A DNA stretch of 64,000 bases from CAVYUC01 sp963816685 (lineage in GTDB: Bacteria; Bacteroidota; Bacteroidia; Bacteroidales; Prolixibacteraceae), in contig CAWFMB010000038.1 in assembly GCA_963816685.1 (NCBI GenBank), positions 186,001 to 250,000 of the forward strand, read 5' to 3'. This document shows, one piece after another, positions 7,859 to 17,383 of the stretch (the stretch's first letter is position 1; every line of letters starts with the position of its first letter). The position numbers were made by a program, and so were the translations under genes. The notes beneath the pieces were generated by a model, which saw only the letters and a program-made list of their open reading frames with translations, was not told the origin of the DNA and made no database searches.

Positions 7859-9336
7859 AAATTCCCGTTGCCACCGGCAAATCAAACACAAAAGTGGTTC
7901 CTTTTCCGTATTGACTGAATACCTTTATCTGCGAGTTATGCAAATCGATAATTTTTTTGACGATTGCCAACCCCAGACCGGTACTTGAACTATTGTCTTC
8001 CTGCCGTCCCTTGTAGTAGCGCTGAAATACATTGGGTAAATCCTCCTGTTTAATTCCCTGTCCCGAATCGGCAACTTTTACTTCTACCCAATCCTGCTTT
8101 TTGGGATCGATTTCAATATTGATGGTGTCACCTTCGTTGCAAAATTTCATTGCATTGTCAATAAGATTTTGAAGCACCCGGTTAATCATTGAAATGTCGG
8201 CTTTAACCAGCGGTACATTTTTATCGATTACCGTATTGATGCTGATTCCTTTTTTCTGGGAAAGGATGCGGTATTTGTTTGCAATATCGTATACAAGTTC
8301 CGAAATGGAAAAAGGTTCGGGATGTGGCTCAATCTGGTTGGCCTGTAATTTGGATAGTTCGAATAATTCTTCCACCAGTTTCTTGAGCCGCCCGCAACTC
8401 TTAAATATGATTTCAAGATACTTTTGCTGTTCGTTTTGAGTGACAGTATCTTTTTTCAGCATCAGTGTTTCTGCGTAACCCTGAATGGAGGCAACCGGAG
8501 TACGCAAGTCGTGCGAAACATTACTGATGAGTTCGCGACGCAGGTTGTCCACTCCTTTCAGCTCCTGTATATTTCGCTCAATGGTATCCGCCATCTGGTT
8601 AAAAGTGAGCCCAATTTTGTCAATTTCATTTTCACTTCTTACCGGAATCCGTGCCGATAAATTTCCGTCCCTGAATTCATTGATCCCTTTAAAAATCGGG
8701 TTTAGCTTGCGGGTGATAAAATAAATCGCGAAGCAAACCGACCAGTGCCGAAATAAGCAATATGATTATAATTGCCCGGATAGAAAGCCCCAGAATATAA
8801 CTTCCAAGCACAGCCTGAGATGCCGAGACATATTCCTGACTGGCAAGGACGATGTAAATATAGCCGGTCAGCCTGCCGTTTTCTTCCACCTGCACGGCCG
8901 AAAAAGTTTTGTATTCTCCCGGGTTACGGGGATCATCGCCATAAATGATGCTGTGTTCCGGATCATTTAAAAACAGTTTTATTGGAGTCAGGTTTACTTT
9001 CTCCAGTTTTACCACTTTATCAGGCGCCACATATTTCAAAATATTTCCCTGTGGATCGAGAACGTATACTTCAACAATCGGATTGATAACCATCATGGAG
9101 TGCATGATATCGGCCATACCCTGCTCGCTCACCACGCCATCTTTCATCTGTTCTTTGATTACATCCACCATATTGGCTGCAAGTTCACGGTTCAGGCGCT
9201 GGTTTACTTCAATACTGTACTTATTTGCCGACTGCACTGAAATGTACAACGTTATGGCTGCAAAAAATATCAGCACCAGCAAAAATATTGCCGATACCTG
9301 GACATACAAACTGTTAAAAATTTTAGATTTTATCAT
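7857..9336 (-). pseudogene. OmpR-type sensor histidine kinase, broken by one frameshift
   Basis: Membrane sensor kinase paired with the response regulator 20 bases upstream. The N-terminal frame (from 9336) has a transmembrane helix (about residues 13-33), an extracytoplasmic sensor region, and a second helix (about 178-200). At about 8733 the frame shifts: the continuation FAIYFITRKLNPIF, a HAMP region and NQMADTIERN lies in another frame. The catalytic core is intact there: H-box SNVSHDLRTPVAS, N-box NLIDNAMKF, and the G-boxes DSGQGI and TGLGLAIVKK. One extra base explains the break (length 1480). The sensor region is Met-rich: Met56, 64, 74, 78, 81 and 82. A consensus error is likely because every domain is present. 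Confidence 0.9.
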
Positions 9337-9356
9337 TTTAATTTGTGCTTATTCCT

Positions 9357-10052
9357 TTATAACTCTCTGAACTTATAACCCACGCCCCAGGTGGTCAGGA
9401 TAAATTCGGGCTGACTCATATCCTTTTCAATTTTCGACCGCAGCCGGTTGATGTGTGAATTTACCGTATGTTCAAATCCCTCAAATTCGTAACCCCATAC
9501 CTTATTCAGTAAATTCATCCGGGAATAGGTTTTGCCGGGATTGGATGCAAGATGTACCAGTAAATCAAACTCTTTTGGCGACAGCTCAATTCGTTTTCCA
9601 TCAACTTCCACAATACGCATCCCCACATTAATGTAAAGATTTTCGCACCGAAATTCCTTTTCAGTTTCCCCGTCAGGTTGCAGACTGAAATCGTAACGCC
9701 GCAAAACTGCCTTAATCCGTGCAAGTAACTCCCGGATTCCAAACGGTTTTGAGATGTAATCGTCGGCGCCCATTTCCAGGCCAAGCACTTTATCTATTTC
9801 TTCCGATTTGGAAGTGAGCATCAGAATCGGTGTATGAATTTTCTCCATCCGGATGCGTTTGCAAACTTCAAATCCATCGAGTTGCGGCAGACGGATATCC
9901 AGTAAAATAAAGCGGTAGCTGTTGTTCAGCGCTTTCATTAAACCATCTTTTCCGTCATAGGATTTATCCACTTCCAGGTCCATATCGGATAAGTGAATGG
10001 ATATCAGTTCCGAAATATCCCTGTCGTCTTCAATAATTAAGGCTTTTTCCAT
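9357..10052 (-). CDS. OmpR/PhoB-family response regulator
   Basis: DNA-binding regulator with an N-terminal receiver domain (acidic residues EDD at 8-10, phospho-Asp52 in LLDIRLP, Lys in SKPFG) and a C-terminal winged helix (ELSPKEFDLLVHLASNPG, then WGYEFEGFEHTVNSHINRLRSKIE). I chose the start at MEKALIIEDD (10052), because the usual receiver begins there; an in-frame ATG nine codons earlier (10079) adds a non-conserved leader. The kinase gene follows 20 bases later. An 11-bp-spaced TCACA repeat (10096-10111) lies 44 bases upstream and may be an autoregulatory site. Confidence 0.95.
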   Translation of the reverse strand: MEKALIIEDDRDISELISIHLSDMDLEVDKSYDGKDGLMKALNNSYRFILLDIRLPQLDGFEVCKRIRMEKIHTPILMLTSKSEEIDKVLGLEMGADDYISKPFGIRELLARIKAVLRRYDFSLQPDGETEKEFRCENLYINVGMRIVEVDGKRIELSPKEFDLLVHLASNPGKTYSRMNLLNKVWGYEFEGFEHTVNSHINRLRSKIEKDMSQPEFILTTWGVGYKFREL

Positions 10053-10095
10053 GGTAGTTTTAATTCTAAGCAAGTTCAAAGTTATTCTCCGTTTA

Positions 10096-10111
10096 TCACA
10101 GAAGTATCACA
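10096..10111 (-). promoter_or_regulatory. 11-bp-spaced TCACA direct repeats (site 3)
   Basis: TCACA at 10096-10100 and 10107-10111, again 11 bp apart, just upstream of the response regulator gene. The spacer differs from sites 1 and 2, so only the half-sites are conserved, as expected for true recognition elements. Confidence 0.5.
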
Positions 10112-10261
10112 ATTTCGTAAAATTATTTGAAAATCAACTGTTTTGAAACAAAAAATCCTTTTGTACACCAAGGCATTGAAGGAAAAAAGTAAAATGTAAA
10201 CCGCAACCTGTTCTAAACATTTTGATAATTTTACAGGAAATCTGAATTTGAATTGGAGCAA

Positions 10262-12289
10262 ATGAAAAAAAATCACATCAAAATCTTTATCCTGCTGACT
10301 TTTTTTACTTTTTATGGTTTTGCAGGAAATTTGGAGGAGAATAATTACTGGAATATAACCGGCAGAAACAGTATCGTCTGGGATACCGGTAAGGCCTCAG
10401 GATTACCACATTCAGACAATATAGAAATGGCCGGAGAAAAAGTGGCCGCAATTCTTTATTATACAATCAACGAATCGCAACAACTGGAATTGAGCCGCGA
10501 TATAATTTTCCCGCAGCTAAGAACTTTTAATAAAACCAACGAGCCGGACTGGAAAAAGCACAGAGCCTATTTTCGCCAAACTTTCGGAAATGAAATTCTG
10601 CCAAACCTTGCACATAACGGGAAAATACTTGCTCCGGATAAAATCGATTCAGTGGAAATTGCCGGAAAAATCATTTTTTATCATCATCCGGTGCAGGGGA
10701 TTCAAATCACAAGAACTCTGCTGCCTTCGATGAAGGAACGGTTGTTTATAGAAAAATGGGAGCTTACAAATCAATCCGGGGAACAACAAACATTATCTGT
10801 TGGAAATACAAACTACACAAGTTCACAAGCCGGGTATAAAGGGATTTACCAGGTTCATGTATATACTGATGCAGAAAATGAGATACAACTGGCTCCGGGA
10901 GAAACCCGTTCATTCGCCTTATTTTTTTCTGCAGGAATTAATAATGAAGCCCTTGAAGGGTTTGATTTAACAACCGAGGAAACCGGCAGAAACCAATTTT
11001 TAAAGGAAATGAGAACTAACCTTGTATTGCAAACATCCGATGAAGTGCTGAATACCCTTTTTTATTTCTCGAAAATCAGAGCTGCGGAAAACATTTTTTC
11101 ATCGAAAATGGGAATTGTCCATTCTCCCGGCGGCGGAAACTATTATGTTGGCGTCTGGGCCAATGATCAGGTGGAATACAGCGGTCCGTTTTTTCCATTC
11201 CTTGGATATCCCGACGGAAATCAGGCAGCCTTTAATGCTTACAAAATGTTTCAAAACAATATTCCTGAAAACTTTGCCCCGATATCATCGTCATTCGAAA
11301 TTGACGGCGAACTACCCTGTTGCGGAAAAGACCGTGGAGATGCAGCAATGATTGCCTATGGAACATCGCAATATCTTTTAATGATGGGTGACAAGGAAAA
11401 ATCAGAAGAAATTTGGCCCTTAATCGAATGGAGCCTGGAATACTGCAAAAGGCAAATCAATGAAGATGGTGTTGTTGCATCAGAAACAGATGAAATGGAG
11501 GGTCGAATTTCAACTGGTGATGCCAATCTCGCTACTTCATCGCTTTATTATGGTGGATTAAAATTTGCGTCGTACCTGGCAAAAGAGCTGGGACTGGATG
11601 AAAAAGCTGCGGTTTATGAAAACAGGAAAAATGATATTGCCGACGCTATCGAACATCATTTCGGCTATATTCTGGAAGGTTTGGAAACCTACCGGTACTT
11701 TGATGGCAATGAGCATCTGCGGCACTGGATTTGCCTTCCCCTTGTGATGGGGATTGAAAAACGGGCAGAGGCAACCACTGAAGCACTTCTCAATAAATTA
11801 TGGACTGAAAATGGAGTTTTGGTGGAGTTAAACCCTGAATCAAAAAGTACGGATGTATTCTGGGACAGGGGAACCTTGTATGCGTTACGCGGAACCTTTA
11901 AAGCAGGCGCCGTAGATGAATCTTTTGAAAAACTAGCCGCTTTTTCTGAAAAAAGACTTTTAGGTGACCATGTGCCTTATGTTATTGAAGCATATCCCGA
12001 AAACAATATGCGACACCTTTCTGCTGAAAGCGCACTTTACTGCAGGATTTTTACAGAAGGACTTTTAGGTTTTGAACAAACAGGTTTTCACTCTTTTGAA
12101 ATTACTCCGCAATTGCCGAAGGAATTGAATCGTTTTAAACTCTCCGGAATTCACATGAACAACATTGAATTTACAATTGATTTACAAAGAACCCAAAACA
12201 ACAAGATTGATTTGAAGGTTTATACTCCTGAAAAAATGCTGGTAAGTAAAAGCAGCATTCCGGGAGATAAAGTTTTCGTTCAATTCTGA
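10262..12289 (+). CDS. exported six-hairpin glycosidase-like protein
   Basis: A 675-residue exported protein. A hydrophobic signal (KIFILLTFFTFYGFAG) is followed by an N-terminal beta-rich domain (about 20-230). A C-terminal (alpha/alpha)6-like domain follows, with the motifs GGGNYYVGVWANDQVEY, SSFEIDGELPCCGKDRGD and STDVFWDRGTLYALRG. The acidic, aromatic-rich motifs and overall plan resemble the six-hairpin glycosidase superfamily (GH63/GH78/GH15-like), but I cannot place it in one CAZy family and have not identified the catalytic pair. The start is ATG 10262; a TTG three codons earlier is in frame but less likely. Its neighbour, convergent, is a GH10 xylanase. Confidence 0.7.
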   Translation: MKKNHIKIFILLTFFTFYGFAGNLEENNYWNITGRNSIVWDTGKASGLPHSDNIEMAGEKVAAILYYTINESQQLELSRDIIFPQLRTFNKTNEPDWKKHRAYFRQTFGNEILPNLAHNGKILAPDKIDSVEIAGKIIFYHHPVQGIQITRTLLPSMKERLFIEKWELTNQSGEQQTLSVGNTNYTSSQAGYKGIYQVHVYTDAENEIQLAPGETRSFALFFSAGINNEALEGFDLTTEETGRNQFLKEMRTNLVLQTSDEVLNTLFYFSKIRAAENIFSSKMGIVHSPGGGNYYVGVWANDQVEYSGPFFPFLGYPDGNQAAFNAYKMFQNNIPENFAPISSSFEIDGELPCCGKDRGDAAMIAYGTSQYLLMMGDKEKSEEIWPLIEWSLEYCKRQINEDGVVASETDEMEGRISTGDANLATSSLYYGGLKFASYLAKELGLDEKAAVYENRKNDIADAIEHHFGYILEGLETYRYFDGNEHLRHWICLPLVMGIEKRAEATTEALLNKLWTENGVLVELNPESKSTDVFWDRGTLYALRGTFKAGAVDESFEKLAAFSEKRLLGDHVPYVIEAYPENNMRHLSAESALYCRIFTEGLLGFEQTGFHSFEITPQLPKELNRFKLSGIHMNNIEFTIDLQRTQNNKIDLKVYTPEKMLVSKSSIPGDKVFVQF

Positions 12290-12443
12290 TGGTTAAATTT
12301 AAAACATGGTTAACTGAACCTGAACCAGTTAAAATTAATATTTGCAACTATGGCGAAGGACATCTCCCGTTCAATACCTATTACCGGACGAAAGGAGTAT
12401 GATTCGTTCAACGTCATTCGGGAAGAAAACATTATCAAATAAT

Positions 12444-14528
12444 TTACTGAACTACAAATCGTTCAGTAAAATGCTGTTTTTTCCCAAGCACCGACAGAAA
12501 ATAAATTCCCGGTTTCAGTTGAGGCAATTGCAGAACATGGTCTGAAAGCAAAGTCATTTGTTGATTTAAAACACAGCTTCCTGCAATATTAATTACCTGT
12601 ACGGAATACATATCACTTTCCGAACCACTCAGTTCAATATGAAGTTTTGTTGATGCAGGATTCGGATAAATTTTCAATTCGCCTTTTTTGATCGCACTGA
12701 TTCTTTTGGATGAGGTAAAAACAGGGGTTTCTGCATGATTTTCACCTTCCAGGGTAACCGTTTCATCAGCTACATTTAAAGTTATCATGTTCTCACTGTT
12801 AAAATCAACAGGAACAGTTTTTACGATGGTTTTCCCATTGTATTCCACCACAAGTTCATAAGTTCCGAGGAAGCATGAACCAAATCCGGCCATACCGGAT
12901 ATATCAGAAGTTGCGGTTTGTTTTTTTGTCCACCATTCATCGAGCACCAGTTTTTTATACATTTCTCCCTGCGGACGAATGTTCCAGTTTAAATCATAAT
13001 AAGCTGCTTCGGGCCGCCAGTGCCGTCCTTCCCAAAATCCCCAGGCAAGAAAACCTTTTACATACGGATGGCTGAAAAGTGCCGTCATAAAATCACGCGT
13101 ATAATTCGCCTTGAATTCCTCTTTTGTTGAATTAATATCAAATTCAGTTACTTTCAATTCTTTATTCAGGGAGGCAAACCTGTCGAGAATTTCAAAAACC
13201 TTCGGAATACCGGTTACCAGTTCGGCAAAATGTCCCTGCAACCCAATTCCCTGGATTTCGCCACCATTTTCATCAATATACTGAATGATGTTAAAATAAC
13301 CGTTCTGATGGTTTACATCCACACCACCATTGCCCAAAATGCTGTAATCGTTGATGTACCGTTTTACATCCGGATCCACCTCTTTTGTTTTTTTAAACCA
13401 GTCGGCCATTACCTCATCCCCGGTAATATCCTGGATATCGTGGTTTGTGTATGGTTCATTAATTACGTCCCAGTCAATGAGTTTTCCTTTTGTAAAGCCT
13501 GCAGTTTCTTCAATATGATCAAGACACTCCAGTTCAAGTCGCGGCGGATTTGTTTTGTATAACTCCATAAATGAAGGCAGATATTGCCAGCCCGGCCAGA
13601 TGAGATTATGCCCGCGTACATTTATTCCCCGGCTATGCAAACTGTCAATTGCGGTTAAAATATATGTATTGTTTGAACGAGTAACCCAGGGTTTCCATTT
13701 CAAATCGTTTTCAAAAACCACTTCGCTGAACAACTCATGAATGTGATTGCGATAGGTGGGATTACTTAAGTAAGTTTTTCCGTCAATGGCCGATCCAAAG
13801 CCAAATTTATGGTTCGTCATTTCGAAGGAAACTGCAGCATTTGAAACCGGATGATTATCGGCATCTACTAGTTTAACCGTTACATTTCCCTTTCTGAACT
13901 TTTCGATTCTTGCGGCAGCTTCCGTCCGCCAGGGGGCGTCAGGTTCCATTCCCGCCCATGTAATCTCCATTTCAGGCAATTCGTCAAGGCCGATGGTATT
14001 CTTATAGTTGAGGTATTGAATATTTGCTATTTCGATGGTTTGCACTGCATGACCAAAAAATATTGCAGCACGGTGATTGGCAAGAGGTAAACTCATGCTG
14101 GATTCAAATCCGTAAACGAAATGCGTCCATTCACCTCCCACTGCAAACGAGTGGCTTAAAGGTTTTTCATACGTTTCATTGTGCTCAATAATTGGTGTTA
14201 TTAGTCCCTCACCTGCCTCGGAATTTGATTTGGTGCATCGTGCCCAAAATGAAACAAGGCAAATGTCACCTTTTTCGAGCGCCATGGTTGTTTTAAAAGC
14301 CACCTGAAAATTCCAGTAATTTTCGGGCAGCGAAGTTACATCCACTTTTAATGCCTTGTCAAATCCGGGATGATCTGCATTAACAACGGTGACTGTCCCC
14401 TGGCTGCCGATTTTTGTATAGTTTGAAATGGCGTCGGCAATCATATTGGTGCCGCCTGGCGGAATATCAATTGAAAAAGCCACGGATGAAATGAAAGTCA
14501 GCAGGAACAGTAATGTAGATTTGCCCAT
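12444..14528 (-). CDS. GH10 endo-1,4-beta-xylanase with type IX sorting domain
   Basis: Secreted xylanase that cuts the xylan backbone. In order: signal peptide (1-19), a carbohydrate-binding-like beta-sandwich (about 25-175), a small domain (about 200-240), the GH10 barrel (about 240-545), and a C-terminal sorting domain (LKIYPNPASTKLHIEL to the end) that directs export through the type IX system. Catalytic residues are visible: the acid/base Glu358 in DWDVINEPY and the nucleophile Glu462 in VTEFDIN. Other family marks are FGSAID, ENDLKWKPW and RGHNLIWPGW. Similar multi-domain GH10 proteins release xylo-oligosaccharides outside the cell. Confidence 0.95.
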   Translation of the reverse strand: MGKSTLLFLLTFISSVAFSIDIPPGGTNMIADAISNYTKIGSQGTVTVVNADHPGFDKALKVDVTSLPENYWNFQVAFKTTMALEKGDICLVSFWARCTKSNSEAGEGLITPIIEHNETYEKPLSHSFAVGGEWTHFVYGFESSMSLPLANHRAAIFFGHAVQTIEIANIQYLNYKNTIGLDELPEMEITWAGMEPDAPWRTEAAARIEKFRKGNVTVKLVDADNHPVSNAAVSFEMTNHKFGFGSAIDGKTYLSNPTYRNHIHELFSEVVFENDLKWKPWVTRSNNTYILTAIDSLHSRGINVRGHNLIWPGWQYLPSFMELYKTNPPRLELECLDHIEETAGFTKGKLIDWDVINEPYTNHDIQDITGDEVMADWFKKTKEVDPDVKRYINDYSILGNGGVDVNHQNGYFNIIQYIDENGGEIQGIGLQGHFAELVTGIPKVFEILDRFASLNKELKVTEFDINSTKEEFKANYTRDFMTALFSHPYVKGFLAWGFWEGRHWRPEAAYYDLNWNIRPQGEMYKKLVLDEWWTKKQTATSDISGMAGFGSCFLGTYELVVEYNGKTIVKTVPVDFNSENMITLNVADETVTLEGENHAETPVFTSSKRISAIKKGELKIYPNPASTKLHIELSGSESDMYSVQVINIAGSCVLNQQMTLLSDHVLQLPQLKPGIYFLSVLGKKQHFTERFVVQ

Positions 14529-14711
14529 TGAATCGTTTTTAAATGTATTTGAAGTTCAAATATAACAATCCAAAATTAAATCCCTTCCCTGCAAGAAAAA
14601 AGGCATCAACTCACTTGAAAAAATCTGTAGAAAAATTAAACATATTTTGAAGTTCACCTGTTAATTTTTTACCGTCAAACGAATCCCAAACCGGACATAA
14701 AATTTTAAGTT

Positions 14712-15128
14712 ATGGCAGAATTGAAAACAAAAGAAACAAATGCTGATGTTGTTGATTTTTTAAACGAAATCGACAATGAACAGAAACGGGAAGATTGCTT
14801 TGTCTTGCTTGATTTATTCAGTGAAATAACAAATGAAAAACCAGTCATGTGGGGCGACAGTATGATTGGATTCGGAAAATACCACTATAAATATGCCAGC
14901 GGGCGCGAGGGCAATTGGTTTCTCACCGGATTTTCACCACGAAAACAAAATATTACCATCTACATCATGTCAGGATTTAAACCCCACGATGATATTCTAC
15001 AGGATTTTGGCAAATACAAAACCAGTTCATCATGTCTCTACATTAAAAAACTGGAAGATATTGATCTTGAAAAACTCCGCATCCTGATTACAGCATCAGT
15101 GAATAATATGAAAAAGGAATACAGCTGA
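14712..15128 (+). CDS. DUF1801 (YdhG-like) domain protein
   Basis: A 138-residue cytoplasmic protein of the DUF1801 family: it begins with a helical stretch (ETNADVVDFLNEIDNEQKRED) and has the core pattern MWGDSMIGFGKYHYKYASGR, then FSPRKQNITIYI and a C-terminal SCLYIKKLEDIDLEKLRILI. The family has an alpha/beta fold of unknown biochemical function. It stands alone, with its own intergenic regions on both sides. Confidence 0.85.
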   Translation: MAELKTKETNADVVDFLNEIDNEQKREDCFVLLDLFSEITNEKPVMWGDSMIGFGKYHYKYASGREGNWFLTGFSPRKQNITIYIMSGFKPHDDILQDFGKYKTSSSCLYIKKLEDIDLEKLRILITASVNNMKKEYS

Positions 15129-15535
15129 CCGGCTTATGGATTTGTGCAGATTATTATTTGCAACTGCATTCTCCTTTGAATTTGAAAATATCCTCCTTTA
15201 CTGATTAATAAGACGGAATTCTTTTTTAGAGCCAAAGCAATTTTGTACCGGTTTTCACCTTACTTTCCCTATACCATGGACGGGGTAAATTCGCGATTTC
15301 ATATCGGAGGTATAGCGATGGTAATACCGGGATAGTGTCAATAGCACTTCACAAACTCCTCTTTTGGGAGGTTAGGAGAAACGTATTGTCTGCATAATGT
15401 TTTCCTTCAATTTACATATATATGCTTTTAGGTGGCTGCTTTCATTTGATTTTTAAATACTCCGTAAACTGTGGTTATTTTGGTACAGATTTCAAAAGCA
15501 ACTTTAGCCTCTTAAAACATCATTCACGTGAACTA
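15129..15535. other. intergenic region, about 400 bases, no gene recognised
   Basis: AT-rich sequence between convergent genes (DUF1801 and wrbA). Stops occur in all frames, and I see no RNA gene or strong terminator hairpin, only a weak stem near 15356-15375 (CCTC / GAGG). Confidence 0.4.
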
Positions 15536-16147
15536 CTATTCCACTAATTTTTTACCCACGGAAATTGCCCTTTTCACCTGGTGAAAAACTGCCTTTTTTG
15601 TTGTCTCCGTTTTTTCTTTCATTTGTCCTTCCATGTCAACAGAAACGCTTGTTCCGTAAGGATTCCCACCTGCTGCATAGGTGACTTCGTCTGTATAACC
15701 CGGGGTTATCACTATCATTCCCCAATGATACAATGAAGTGTAAAGAGAGAGCAGTGTAGATTCCTGTCCTCCATGGGGGTTCATGGCGCTGGTCATTGCT
15801 GTGGCTACTTTATTTGTAAGCGCACCTTTTTGCCAGAGCGGACCGGTTGAATCCATAAACTGTTTCATTTGCGAGGGCACATTTCCATATCTTGTAGGGA
15901 CACAAAATATGACAACATCAGCCCAGTCCAAATCATCAAGTTTAACCTCCGTTACATCTTTGGTTTCTTCAAGATGTTTTTTCCATGCCGGATTTTGTTC
16001 GATAACCGATTCGGGTGCCAATTCGGGCGCTTTCCTGATACGCACTTCAGCACCTTCGCTTTTTGCACATTCCTCGGCCCATTTGGCAATTTGATAATTG
16101 TTTCCTGTTGAACTATAATAAAAAATTCCAACTTTAATAGATTTCAT
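15536..16147 (-). CDS. wrbA: WrbA-type NAD(P)H:quinone oxidoreductase
   Basis: A flavodoxin-fold protein of 203 residues that binds FMN and reduces quinones by two electrons, avoiding semiquinone radicals. The FMN phosphate loop is at the N-terminus (FYYSSTGNNYQIA), and later flavin-contacting segments read PTRYGNVPSQMKQFMDSTG, MTSAMNPHGGQE and ITPGYTDE. Length and motif order match WrbA. It is monocistronic. Confidence 0.88.
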   Translation of the reverse strand: MKSIKVGIFYYSSTGNNYQIAKWAEECAKSEGAEVRIRKAPELAPESVIEQNPAWKKHLEETKDVTEVKLDDLDWADVVIFCVPTRYGNVPSQMKQFMDSTGPLWQKGALTNKVATAMTSAMNPHGGQESTLLSLYTSLYHWGMIVITPGYTDEVTYAAGGNPYGTSVSVDMEGQMKEKTETTKKAVFHQVKRAISVGKKLVE

Positions 16148-16728
16148 TATCTTAAAATTTTAATAGTTTGTGTGTGTTTATCCTCATTTAATTCGGGGAC
16201 AACTCATTTTTAAGGTCCTTACATTTAGTAACACATCAGAATTATAATTGTTAAACAAAATCACCCGATTACAACTATGATATTTCTTCATTTTCCTTTC
16301 GGGATAAATTCAGTGCCCCATCAACCTCAGTTAATGTGGCATTTTTCCCCATCTTCAAATTCATTTCTGTATAATTTATTCACCCTTTTTTATTTTTTTA
16401 CTGAAACGTATAAATACAAATCAACCCGAAACCACAGTCAATTTCAGAGAATAAGTTAAAAATTTTATGATTTGAGTACCAAATAAAACCTGTTATTCCC
16501 GAAATTAAATTAGCTGGTACATTTTTTAGAAGTATGAAACAGGAAATCTAACCTGAACTATTCATAAATTTTCAAAAATATGAATAAAGTTCAGGTTAGT
16601 CCCGACTTAGATAGCCTGCCCCGAACTTGATTCGGGGAAGTTAAACTTTTATAAAAAGTTTTTACGTAATCTTAGTCGTTGTCGGAGACAGGGATTATAT
16701 ATGTTTAATCCGGGCTAAATAAACTGTT
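16148..16728. other. intergenic region with two hairpins
   Basis: About 580 bases with no convincing gene. Two inverted repeats sit near the P460 side: CCCCGAA-N5-TTCGGGG at 16619-16637 and AAACTTTT-ATA-AAAAGTTT at 16643-16661. The first resembles dispersed intergenic palindromes of Bacteroidota; neither is clearly a terminator for a known gene here. Confidence 0.5.
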
Positions 16729-17249
16729 ATGCAAAAATCTACAAAGTCACAAAAACAATTACCCCAGCTTTTTGGTGTTATGGTTATCCTTGTGGGTTTA
16801 ACTGTTTCCTTTATTCCGAATTATCAAAACGAAAGAATGCCACAACCCGATGGAGAGCAACTTTGGAAATACATTTCAGAAAAAAGTAATTACAAGAAAT
16901 GGAAGCACTGGCCGGAATTAAATGAAATGTATGAAGGTGAAAGTCCGCATGGTACTTTTCTTAAACTTTATGTAAATGACATTGCATACAAAGCGATTAA
17001 ACATGGCGACAGGAAAATGCCCGACAATTCGACTAGCGTAAAAGAAAATTACAATAAACAAAAAGGGTTGGTTTCGGTTACTCCTGTTTATAAGGTCAAA
17101 AATTATTATCCGGAAGCAGGTAACTGGTTTTGGGCAAAATATGATATCAATGGAGAAAACTTAACAGAAGGCAAGTTGAAAGCTGCATAAGTTGCCACAG
17201 CAAAGCCGGCAGCGATGATTATTTATTTACCATTTCGAAGAACAAATGA
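16729..17249 (+). pseudogene. cytochrome P460-family protein, frameshift before the haem motif
   Basis: The frame from 16729 encodes a membrane-anchored or exported protein (hydrophobic residues about 13-30) with the cytochrome P460 pattern: WKHWPELNEMYEGESPHGTF, then YYPEAGNWFWAKYDINGE. It stops at 17190 directly before the expected haem site. In the next frame the codons from 17184 read CISCH, then SKAGSDDYLFTISKNK and a stop at 17247-17249, which is the usual family C-terminus with its c-type haem motif. One missing base near 17183 thus separates the protein from CISCH. Family members bind haem in the periplasm and are linked to nitrogen-oxide or hydroxylamine chemistry; the substrate here is unknown. 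Confidence 0.85.
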
Positions 17250-17308
17250 ATTGAGCAAAGATATAACTGAAATTCCTGTAGTTACCATTTGGATTTAATG
17301 GTCAATTG

Positions 17309-17340
17309 ATTGGATACTCGCGTAATATCTTTTATTTTTG
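17309..17340 (+). promoter_or_regulatory. Bacteroidota-type promoter for the kai operon
   Basis: A -33 element ATTG (17309-17312) and a -7 element TATTTTTG (17333-17340, consensus TAnnTTTG) are separated by 20 bases. The predicted transcription start is some 37 bases before the kaiC start codon. Confidence 0.5.
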
Positions 17341-17383
17341 AATGCAGGAATGTTTTCGAAAATTAATTAAATGAACAGTAACA

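Noticed and set aside
12350..12442. A 30-residue open frame (MAKDISRSIPITGRKEYDSF onward) between the glycosidase and xylanase genes.
   Set aside because: Too short, no recognised family, and no promoter of the local type. It stops just before the xylanase stop, so it could be chance.
16277..16459. A 60-residue Phe-rich open frame in the intergenic region before the P460 gene.
   Set aside because: Composition reflects an AT-rich stretch; no motif, signal or hydrophobic pattern typical of a real small protein.
16619..16661. The paired hairpins before the P460 gene as a riboswitch or attenuator.
   Set aside because: No conserved riboswitch core was recognised, and the first hairpin looks like a dispersed palindrome; I kept it only as an intergenic note.
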